DNA of 64,000 bases from assembly GCF_026391055.1 (NCBI RefSeq), contig NZ_JAPLET010000030.1:186001-250000 (forward strand), in the 5' to 3' direction. Shown here piece by piece: positions 23,585 to 31,158 of the stretch; positions within the stretch are counted from its first letter, which is position 1, and each line of letters opens with the position of its first letter. Source of the DNA: Spirosoma sp. GTDB taxonomy: Bacteria > Bacteroidota > Bacteroidia > Cytophagales > Spirosomataceae. The notes under the pieces are model-generated. The model had not been told where the DNA came from. It saw only the letters and a program-made list of their open reading frames with translations, and made no database searches. The position numbers were made by a program, and so were the translations under genes.

Positions 23585-25000
23585 TTACTTCGCCGAGGCC
23601 ACCATCTTAATGGCATACGGTGCCCGCTGGGGGCGCGACAGGAGCTTGTTGGCTTCGGGATCGTTTTTGAACTGCTCTTTTTTGGGGTCCCAGTAGAGTT
23701 TGCGGTTCAGCTTCATGGCCGCGTGGTGCAGCAAACAGGCCGAACACGAGCGGTGGCCCACTTCGGCGGGGGCAATCGGCTCTTTGCGGCTTACGATGCT
23801 CTCCAGCCAGTTGCCGTGGTGCTCTTTGCTGACGGGCAGATGGATTTCGTTTGGGCCAATAACCGACGTCAGAATTTTCGGGTCGCTGGCGTCGAGCTTT
23901 TTGGCAGCATTCTGCTTGGCAATCGGGTCGCTGGCCGTTACGGCGGCATCACCCCGCGATACAAAGATCCAGCCCTCCGTTCCTTCAAACCGCACGCCGT
24001 TGGCGATCTCGTTCGTCACGATCATGTGGACACCATTTGCGTACATGGCTTCGGTGCGGAAGATGCCGTGAACATCCCACAACCCGTGTTTTGGAAAATC
24101 GGCTTTTCCCCAAATTTCGACCGGGCCGGTGTATTCGGTATTCATGGCCCAGTGCGCCGAATCGACGTGGTGAGCGCCCCAGCCGGTAATCATCCCGGCC
24201 CCGAACTGCTCACAGCGGAGCCAGCCCGGCCGGTCGAAGTCGGCTTGCGGATGCACCCGTTTCTCGGTGTAATACACTTCGGGCGTAGTGCCCAGCCACA
24301 TGTCGTAGTTGAGGTTTTTGGGTACGGGCATCTGCGGTTCTTCGTCGCCCGATGGGTCGCCGGGGAGACCAACGTACACCGTTTTCAGCTTACCGATCCG
24401 GCCATTACGCACCAGTTCGGCGGCATAGCGAAACTGTTCTGATGAGCGTTGCTGACTACCCACTTGCACAATCTGCCCCGATTTCTTCACGGCATCGGCC
24501 ATCATGCGTCCTTCGGCAATGGTGAGTGATGCCGGTTTCTGCATGTATACGTCCTTTTTGGCGCGAACGGCATCAATCACGATGGGCGCGTGCCAGTGAT
24601 CGGGGGTGCTGACCAGCACAGCGTCGATGTCTTTATTCAGCAGCAATTCGCGATAGTCGGTATAGACCCGAACGCCGTCGTAATCCTTGCCCGTTTTCTT
24701 GGCATAAACGCCGTTAACGAGCTGTTTGGCGGATTCAGCGCGATTGCTGTCGAGGTCGCAAACGGCCATGATCAGCGCGTTATCATATTGCCAGACGCCG
24801 GGCATATCATGCCCGCGCGAAATGCGGCCGGTACCAATGGCCCCTATATTAATTCGGTTGCTGGGGGCATTTTTACCGAATACAGAAGCCGGGACAATGG
24901 TTGGAAAACCACTGATAACGGCCGTAGAAGCCAGGGTTCCTTTAGCCGTCAAATCGAGAAACTTTCTCCGGGTGACGAGCGATTTTTTATCGGATGCCAT
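23585..25000 (-). CDS. Gfo/Idh/MocA oxidoreductase with Tat signal (second)
   Basis: The 471-residue protein has a twin-arginine signal (VTRRKFLDLTAKG then a hydrophobic stretch to about residue 40). The Rossmann motif is INIGAIGTGRISRGHDMPGV, the cofactor/catalytic region is VLVSTPDHWHAPIVIDAVRAKKD with YMQKPASLTIAEG (family Lys in QKP), and the barrel half contains GWGAHHVDSAHW. It resembles the large secreted dehydrogenase group abundant in Bacteroidota and Planctomycetes. Substrate is not readable. It is first in a run of three on the minus strand and probably drives the other two, separated from them by a palindromic repeat. It is divergent from the OmpA-like gene across 204 bp in which I see no clear promoter. 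Confidence 0.9.
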   Translation of the reverse strand: MASDKKSLVTRRKFLDLTAKGTLASTAVISGFPTIVPASVFGKNAPSNRINIGAIGTGRISRGHDMPGVWQYDNALIMAVCDLDSNRAESAKQLVNGVYAKKTGKDYDGVRVYTDYRELLLNKDIDAVLVSTPDHWHAPIVIDAVRAKKDVYMQKPASLTIAEGRMMADAVKKSGQIVQVGSQQRSSEQFRYAAELVRNGRIGKLKTVYVGLPGDPSGDEEPQMPVPKNLNYDMWLGTTPEVYYTEKRVHPQADFDRPGWLRCEQFGAGMITGWGAHHVDSAHWAMNTEYTGPVEIWGKADFPKHGLWDVHGIFRTEAMYANGVHMIVTNEIANGVRFEGTEGWIFVSRGDAAVTASDPIAKQNAAKKLDASDPKILTSVIGPNEIHLPVSKEHHGNWLESIVSRKEPIAPAEVGHRSCSACLLHHAAMKLNRKLYWDPKKEQFKNDPEANKLLSRPQRAPYAIKMVASAK

Positions 25001-25204
25001 AAGCAGCAGGGTTCAGAGTCTTTATATGATATAGTAAGAATAAGGCAGCTGATTTTTACTACTACTCGGAAGGCCATATCACAACAACCCGGCATACGTA
25101 TGATCAGGTGCAATGTTACATCTTCCTACCCCTTCCGTCTTACGGCTGTATAAACGCAACTTGTGTATCAATCGCTGATGGATATCCATCACCCACCGTA
25201 ACAT

Positions 25205-26560
25205 ATGCCACAACGCTGTCTTTTGTTCCTCTTTCTGACTGGGCTCTGCTCCTCCTGCATGTTTGGTTCCTACCCATCCGGTTATCCGTCGCAGGGTGGT
25301 CAGCAGTTACCAGACGACACCTATCCTAACTCGGGTAACCAGCCCGGTAACGGTCGCGCGGCCGACCCTGGCGTAACGGTCAACAGCATTCGGCTAACAC
25401 GGGATTACACCATTCTGAATTTGACGTTTACGAATAAAAATCAACCGAGAGTAGACAAAAATGGGGAGCCAGCTGATCGGGAGTTCGTCGAGTTTGACCC
25501 ATCGGGCCAGCTAGTGGCGGCTAACGGTGCCCGTAAGTTTGGTTTTCTGAAAGTAGAAGGCATTCCGGTTAAATCAGAACGCCCTAACCGGGACAGATTC
25601 GGACAACCTCTGCCGAGCGGACTCATCACACGCCCCGGCGACCAGGTTACGTTTACGCTCTATTTCGAGCGATTAGACAAAGGGCTGGAAAATTTCGACC
25701 TGTTCGAATGCAACGATTATGACCAGATCGTTTGCTGGAATATCTACAACCTGCGCGTTAGCAATCCCGCCGACGTAGTTGTCTATGCGCCACCCACTAC
25801 GCCAGCCCCGGCACCCACACCTGTTCCCAAACTGCCTAAAAAGCAGACCCCACTACCGCAGCCATCCGGCGAATCGGGCGGTGAAATGGAGATTCCAAAG
25901 AAAGAAACGCCCAAACCCGCTCCAGCTCCTGTACCCACGCTGGTGGCCGTATCGGGCATTGTCAGCGATGCCAAAAATAAACGGCCCGTTACGGCAACCA
26001 TCGACTATCAACTATCGGCCAGCAAACAGGCCATCGACTCGGTGCAGAGTTTTGCCTCAACGGGTGCCTACCGGATGAGCCTCAACAAAGGGCAGGTATA
26101 CACCTACATCGCATCGGCGCGTGGGTATCAGTCGGCCAGTGGTGTACTGGATTTAAGCAAAGTGGCCGGTGGTCAAAAGCTGACGCGCGACATTGCGCTG
26201 ACGCCCCTGGCGGTAGGAGACAAGGTCACGCTCAAGAATATTTATTTCGAGATGTCGAAGTCCGACCTGCTGTCGGCCTCCTTTGCCGAATTGAACAAAC
26301 TGGTCTCCATGATGCAGGACAACCCGAAGATGACCATCCGGCTCGAAGGACATACCGACATTATTGGCGACCATGACAAGAACCTGCAACTCTCCCGCGA
26401 CCGGGTCATTGCCTGCCAGCGGTACCTGGTTCAGCAGGGCATTGATGTAGATCGCATTCAGACCATCGGCTACGGTGATACGCGCCCTATTCTGACCAAA
26501 GGCACCGATGAAGAACGGAAAGTGAACCGCCGGGTCGAATTTGTCATTCTGGCGATCTGA
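25205..26560 (+). CDS. OmpA-family lipoprotein with carboxypeptidase-like repeat domain
   Basis: The 451-residue protein begins with a lipoprotein signal (LTGLCSSC, Cys18 likely modified). An N-terminal beta domain contains VNSIRLTRDYTILNLTF. A proline-rich linker (about 197-245) leads to a domain starting VSGIVSDAKNKRPVTATIDY that resembles carboxypeptidase-regulatory repeats. The C-terminal OmpA/MotB peptidoglycan-binding domain has IYFEMSKSDLL, IRLEGHTDIIGDHDKNLQLS and VNRRVEFVIL. Such proteins tie the outer membrane to the cell wall. The conserved OmpA Asp and Arg positions are present. It is apparently monocistronic. Confidence 0.92.
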   Translation: MPQRCLLFLFLTGLCSSCMFGSYPSGYPSQGGQQLPDDTYPNSGNQPGNGRAADPGVTVNSIRLTRDYTILNLTFTNKNQPRVDKNGEPADREFVEFDPSGQLVAANGARKFGFLKVEGIPVKSERPNRDRFGQPLPSGLITRPGDQVTFTLYFERLDKGLENFDLFECNDYDQIVCWNIYNLRVSNPADVVVYAPPTTPAPAPTPVPKLPKKQTPLPQPSGESGGEMEIPKKETPKPAPAPVPTLVAVSGIVSDAKNKRPVTATIDYQLSASKQAIDSVQSFASTGAYRMSLNKGQVYTYIASARGYQSASGVLDLSKVAGGQKLTRDIALTPLAVGDKVTLKNIYFEMSKSDLLSASFAELNKLVSMMQDNPKMTIRLEGHTDIIGDHDKNLQLSRDRVIACQRYLVQQGIDVDRIQTIGYGDTRPILTKGTDEERKVNRRVEFVILAI

Positions 26561-26651
26561 TGGCCGCGCAACCCGACAATCCACCAACTTGACCAGGATT
26601 GAACTATTTGGTATTTTTAGCCGTATTTCGACAAAAGCTAACTCTTCTACC

Positions 26652-26837
26652 ATGACAGTCGCCGAAGAATTAATACAGGAAGGACGCGAACTGGAGCGTC
26701 AGCAGAACAAGATCAAGTTCATCACCGCTATGCTGAAGTTGAACCACGATGCCGTTGCAATTGCCTCGGCGACCGAACTGCCGCTGGACGAAGTAAAGGC
26801 TATTATTGGCGAAATTAACCGCTCCAATACCCCATAA
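26652..26837 (+). CDS. Small helical protein of unknown function
   Basis: I choose the ATG at 26652, giving a 61-residue protein starting MTVAEELIQEGRELERQQNK. A longer frame to 26541 would overlap the OmpA gene. The segment KFITAMLKLNHDAVAIASATELPLDEVKAI resembles the helix-turn-helix-like C-terminal tail of Rpn-type transposase/nuclease proteins, without their nuclease domain. It ends just before a strong terminator hairpin. It could be a remnant or a small DNA-binding protein. Function not known. Confidence 0.6.
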   Translation: MTVAEELIQEGRELERQQNKIKFITAMLKLNHDAVAIASATELPLDEVKAIIGEINRSNTP

Positions 26838-26865
26838 GGTTTGCACTGGGTTATCCATATCCCTG

Positions 26866-26892
26866 AAGCGAACCACGGTGGTTCGCTTTTTT
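26866..26892 (+). terminator. Terminator after the 61-residue gene
   Basis: An 11-bp palindrome AAGCGAACCAC (26866-26876) and its complement (26878-26888) is followed directly by T residues to 26892. This is a compact intrinsic terminator that isolates ileS from upstream transcription. Confidence 0.88.
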
Positions 26893-26951
26893 GTTGACTA
26901 TCAACAGCGCTTTGCCCTAGGGAAGTAGCCAGCCTATGCCATCTATTTCCC

Positions 26952-26959
26952 TATCTTTG
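26952..26959 (+). promoter_or_regulatory. Bacteroidota -7 box upstream of ileS
   Basis: TATCTTTG fits the Bacteroidota housekeeping promoter -7 consensus TAnnTTTG, and the following C is also typical. It lies 59 nt before the ileS ATG at 27019 and just after a terminator. A matching -33 TTG at the usual distance was not clear. Confidence 0.55.
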
Positions 26960-27018
26960 CACTTATTTTTTAACCGCCCAATTGGCATCGGTTGTCAAAT
27001 ACGGACCAATTGGCGCGT

Positions 27019-30000
27019 ATGATCCTCTCAGACGTGACCTATCAGCAATATGAGTCCCTCGATTATGCGCAGATCGCAGCCGAGGTTTTAACGTACTGGA
27101 ACCAGAATGAGGTTTTCGAACAGTCGGTTTCCATCCGCGAAGGGAAGCCCAGCTTCACCTTTTATGAAGGCCCACCTTCGGCTAATGGCGCTCCGGGTAT
27201 TCACCACGTGATGGCTCGGACGATCAAGGATATTTTCTGCCGTTACAAAACGCTCAAAGGCTTTCAGGTCGAGCGGAAAGGCGGCTGGGATACGCACGGC
27301 CTTCCCATTGAACTACAGGTTGAAAAAGAGCTGGGCATCACCAAAGATGATATCGGCAAACCCGAATCGGAAGGTGGTATCAGCGTGGAGGAATACAACC
27401 GTAAATGCCGCGAAACGGTTATGCGGTTTACTGACCAGTGGAACGACCTGACCCAGAAAATGGGCTATTGGGTTGATCTCGAAAACCCGTATGTCACCTA
27501 CAAAAACGAATACATCGAGTCGGTCTGGTCGCTGCTGAAAAAGCTATATGACCAGAACCTGCTCTACAAAGGATACACTATCCAGCCCTATTCGCCCAAG
27601 GCCGGTACGGGGCTAAGTTCGCATGAACTGAACATGCCCGGCACCTACAAGGATGTTCGGGACACGACCATTGTCGCGCAGTTCAAGGTGAAACCCAGCG
27701 GTAAGTCGGGCTTCCTGTTCTTCGACTCGGCCGATGCCGACATCTACATCCTGGCCTGGACGACCACGCCCTGGACGCTGCCAGCCAACTCGGCCCTGAC
27801 CGTTGGCGCCAACATCGACTACGTAATGGTAAAAACGTTCAACCCCTACACGCACATTCCGGTACATGTGGTGATGGCCAAAAATCTGGTTGGCCGTTGG
27901 TTGAACGAGAAAGCACAGGTCGATTCCGTCAACAGTCCAGCCTTCGACGCTTATTTACCGAATGACAAAGTGATTCCCTGGGCACTGGTTTCCGAGTTTA
28001 AAGGCCAGCATCTGGAAGGCATCGAATACGAACAGCTGATGCCGTATGTACAACCCGACAAACCGGCCTTTAAAGTTATCCTGGGCGATTTCGTAACAAC
28101 GGAAGACGGTACAGGTATCGTGCATACGTCGCCAACCTTTGGTGCCGACGACTTCCGGGTCGCGCAGGCAGCGGGCATCCCGGCGATCATGGTGAAGGAT
28201 GAAACCGGCAAGGATGTCCCCATTGTGGATAAACACGGTCTTTTCGTGAAAGAGATCGGTGAGTTTGCCGGGCGGTATGTCAAGGAAGAATACTATTCGG
28301 ATGAGGAGCGCGAAGACCCGGAGTTCAAACCGACCGACGTGCTCATCGCCATCAAGCTAAAGGAAGAAAACAAAGCCTTCCGGGTTGAGAAGTACGAACA
28401 CCCCTACCCGCACTGCTGGCGCACCGACAAACCGATCCTGTACTACCCGCTCGATAGCTGGTTTATCCGGACGACGGCAAAAAAAGACCGGCTCGTTGAG
28501 CTGAACAAGACAATCAACTGGCAGCCCGAGAGCACTGGCACGGGTCGTTTCGGCAACTGGCTCGAAAACCTCGTCGACTGGAACCTCAGCCGCAGCCGTT
28601 TCTGGGGCACTCCCCTACCCATCTGGCGTAGCGAGTCAGGCGAAGAAGTGTGCGTGGGATCGGTAGCTGAGCTGGTTGAAAAGAGCAAAAGTGCGAATGA
28701 GCGAATGAGTGAATGGGTTCAGGAAGGCAAAATCGAATACCAGGCCTACATTGACAAAAACCAGGCGTTCCTGGCGGCTCATGCAGACGGTTCATACGAT
28801 TTGCACCGCCCTTATTCCGACGAAATCTATTTCGTTTCAGACAGCGGCCAGGTGATGCAGCGTGAATCCGACCTGATCGACGTTTGGTTCGATTCGGGCG
28901 CGATGCCGTATGCCCAGTGGCATTATCCGTTCGAGAACGAAGATGTGTTCAAAAAAGCGTTCCCGGCTGATTTTATCTCCGAAGGTGTCGACCAGACGCG
29001 GGGCTGGTTCTTTACGCTTCACGCCATTGCCGGTATGCTGTTCGATTCAGTAGCGTTCAAAAACGTGGTATCAACGGGGTTGGTGCTGGACAAGAACGGC
29101 AACAAAATGTCGAAGCGGCTCGGCAACGCGGTGAATCCGTTCGAGACGCTGGACAAGTACGGGGCCGATGCGACGCGCTGGTACATGATCACCAACGCCG
29201 AACCTTGGGACAACCTGAAATTCAATACCGACGGCATCGGCGAGGTGCAACGGAAACTGTTCGGCACGCTGTCGAACACCTATAACTTCTTTGCCCTTTA
29301 TGCCAACCTGGACCACTTCACGTTTAGCGGACGCACCGTGCCCGTGGCCGAACGTCCGGAACTCGACCGCTGGATTCTGTCCAAGCTGCAATCGCTGATT
29401 CTGGAAGTCGAGCAGCAATTCGACAGCTACAACCCAACCAAAGCCGGACGGGCGGTTCAGGATTTCGTGAATGATCAACTGTCTAACTGGTACGTTCGGT
29501 TATCACGTCGACGCTTCTGGACAGGGGCCGCGCCCGACGGCGAACTGACCACCGATAAACGGGCGGCTTACGAAACCCTGCACGAATGTTTATCGACGGT
29601 CGCCCAGCTGATGTCGCCCATTGCGCCGTTCTACGCCGACTGGCTATACCGGAATCTGAACGAAGGCGCGGTTTCCGTTCACCTGACCGATTTCTCCGTT
29701 GGTGACCACGTCCTGATCGATGCCGAGCTGGAACGGTCGATGGAGTTGGCTCAGCAGGTTTCGTCGCTGGTTCACTCACTGCGCAAAGGGCATAAGCTGA
29801 AAGTGCGTCAGCCGTTGAGCCGTGTGCTGGTACCCGTTCTGAACACCGACACCCGCCGTCAGATTGAGCACGTCACGCCGATCATCATGTCGGAGGTGAA
29901 CGTAAAGGCAGTTGAGTTTGTCGACGATGCCAGCGGCATTCTCAAGAAGAAAGTGAAGCCGAATTTCAAGGCGCTGGGTCCGAAATTCGGCAAGCAGATG

Positions 30001-30471
30001 AAAGACGTAGCCGCTGGTATAACGGCTATGAGCGCAGAGGAACTGAAGGGTCTGGAACAAACCGGCGAATTTGTTATCCCATCGCTCAACCAGTCCATCA
30101 CCCTGGCCGATGTCGAAATACTGACGGAAGATATTCCGGGTTGGCTGGTGGCCAGTGAAGACGGCATCACCGTGGCGCTGGACGTAACCCTGAGCGACGA
30201 ACTGCGTGGCGAAGGCATTGCCCGCGACTTTGTAAACCGGATTCAGAACCTGCGTAAAGACCGCGATTTCTCGGTAACCGATAAAATCCGGATTACACTG
30301 GAAAACAACCACGACCTGCTCGCCAAAGCGGTTGAAAGCAACAGTGATTACATTCGGCAGGAAGTGCAGGCCGTTTCGCTCGATCTGGTCAGTGATCTGA
30401 ACGGATCGCCCGCAGTTGCCGAAATTGAGATGGACGAATTTCAGTTACGTGTTCTTGTCGATAAAGCATAA
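27019..30471 (+). CDS. ileS: Isoleucyl-tRNA synthetase
   Basis: I start at the ATG at 27019 (MILSDVTYQQYESLDYAQ, 1150 aa); the frame also has an upstream TTG at 26992. The HIGH-type motif is GAPGIHHVMARTIKD. WDTHGLPIELQVEKELGI and the KMSKR loop (KNGNKMSKRLGNAVNPFET) follow. The class I editing domain lies between, and an anticodon-binding region with NDQLSNWYVRLSRRRFW comes after. It charges tRNA-Ile in the cytoplasm. The WDTHGLPIE wording and length above 1100 residues point to the eukaryote-like IleRS2 type. That type is known from other work to be less sensitive to mupirocin. I have not tested that for this protein. Confidence 0.97.
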   Translation: MILSDVTYQQYESLDYAQIAAEVLTYWNQNEVFEQSVSIREGKPSFTFYEGPPSANGAPGIHHVMARTIKDIFCRYKTLKGFQVERKGGWDTHGLPIELQVEKELGITKDDIGKPESEGGISVEEYNRKCRETVMRFTDQWNDLTQKMGYWVDLENPYVTYKNEYIESVWSLLKKLYDQNLLYKGYTIQPYSPKAGTGLSSHELNMPGTYKDVRDTTIVAQFKVKPSGKSGFLFFDSADADIYILAWTTTPWTLPANSALTVGANIDYVMVKTFNPYTHIPVHVVMAKNLVGRWLNEKAQVDSVNSPAFDAYLPNDKVIPWALVSEFKGQHLEGIEYEQLMPYVQPDKPAFKVILGDFVTTEDGTGIVHTSPTFGADDFRVAQAAGIPAIMVKDETGKDVPIVDKHGLFVKEIGEFAGRYVKEEYYSDEEREDPEFKPTDVLIAIKLKEENKAFRVEKYEHPYPHCWRTDKPILYYPLDSWFIRTTAKKDRLVELNKTINWQPESTGTGRFGNWLENLVDWNLSRSRFWGTPLPIWRSESGEEVCVGSVAELVEKSKSANERMSEWVQEGKIEYQAYIDKNQAFLAAHADGSYDLHRPYSDEIYFVSDSGQVMQRESDLIDVWFDSGAMPYAQWHYPFENEDVFKKAFPADFISEGVDQTRGWFFTLHAIAGMLFDSVAFKNVVSTGLVLDKNGNKMSKRLGNAVNPFETLDKYGADATRWYMITNAEPWDNLKFNTDGIGEVQRKLFGTLSNTYNFFALYANLDHFTFSGRTVPVAERPELDRWILSKLQSLILEVEQQFDSYNPTKAGRAVQDFVNDQLSNWYVRLSRRRFWTGAAPDGELTTDKRAAYETLHECLSTVAQLMSPIAPFYADWLYRNLNEGAVSVHLTDFSVGDHVLIDAELERSMELAQQVSSLVHSLRKGHKLKVRQPLSRVLVPVLNTDTRRQIEHVTPIIMSEVNVKAVEFVDDASGILKKKVKPNFKALGPKFGKQMKDVAAGITAMSAEELKGLEQTGEFVIPSLNQSITLADVEILTEDIPGWLVASEDGITVALDVTLSDELRGEGIARDFVNRIQNLRKDRDFSVTDKIRITLENNHDLLAKAVESNSDYIRQEVQAVSLDLVSDLNGSPAVAEIEMDEFQLRVLVDKA

Positions 30472-30499
30472 TTCGATCATTACACTAATCTGACCTATT

Positions 30500-30531
30500 A
30501 AAAAGTCATCCCATAACCGGGGTGACTTTTT
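30500..30531 (+). terminator. Terminator downstream of ileS
   Basis: A hairpin pairs AAAAAGTCATCCC (30500-30512) with GGGGTGACTTTTT (30519-30531) through one G-T pair, with a 6-nt loop and a T-run. It lies 29 nt after the ileS stop. The remaining sequence to the next gene at 30666 shows no ORF or repeat. Confidence 0.85.
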
Positions 30532-30665
30532 GCTTTTCGACTACGTTCGCGAACTAACGAATACCAAAGACCAATAGTTAACGCAAGTTCTTTTACAACG
30601 GCACGAATGTTGTACACAGGCATGTATCAGTTTTCATAAAATCGATACATTAAACGCCTAATACT

Positions 30666-31067
30666 TTGGTCGATTATCTACGCACTACATTACACTCATT
30701 CATCAATAATTATCAGGCTGTTATGTGGCGGCTGCGTGAGTGTTCGCTCAATGATGAGCAATTGGGGATTGCCGTTGGCTTAAGCGGGAACGCCATCCGG
30801 AACCGACGTTCTAAACCCGATCTATGGAAGCTATCGGATGTTGAACGGCTGGCCAACCACTTTGCGTTGCCCGTAACCGCCTGCGTTCAATTGAATCAGG
30901 TACTTCTCGACTTACCCAATACCTTAAAAAGCCTTCCGCCCGAGGAGCGAAGACGGGTTGAACGTCAACTACTTTTTAAGCTAAGTCAGTTAGAATCGTA
31001 TAACCAGAGCGATTGGCCGGTACGGTATTTACTTCGGATGCATCAGGCATTGATCAATAACAAATAG
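30666..31067 (+). CDS. Small XRE-like helix-turn-helix protein
   Basis: The open frame begins with TTG at 30666 (133 residues). The only early ATG is at 30723 (MWRLRECSLND, 114 residues), so the start is uncertain. A helix-turn-helix is suggested by SLNDEQLGIAVGLSGNAIRNR and the following LSDVERLANHFALPVTACV, the layout of a Cro/C1-type domain. The C-terminal half is helical and charged. It is followed 92 nt later by the secreted phosphatase gene. A regulatory role is plausible but no operator was found. Confidence 0.6.
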   Translation: MVDYLRTTLHSFINNYQAVMWRLRECSLNDEQLGIAVGLSGNAIRNRRSKPDLWKLSDVERLANHFALPVTACVQLNQVLLDLPNTLKSLPPEERRRVERQLLFKLSQLESYNQSDWPVRYLLRMHQALINNK

Positions 31068-31158
31068 TTACTCACTTACATTCAGGTTAACGTTCTGATC
31101 TTAGGATGTTACTCGCGCCAAATGTACCTTTACGGTAGATTTAGTGACCACTGTAACG

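Noticed and set aside
23723..24442. 239-codon frame opposite the second Tat oxidoreductase
   Set aside because: Shadow of a clear oxidoreductase gene; the translation shows no domain.
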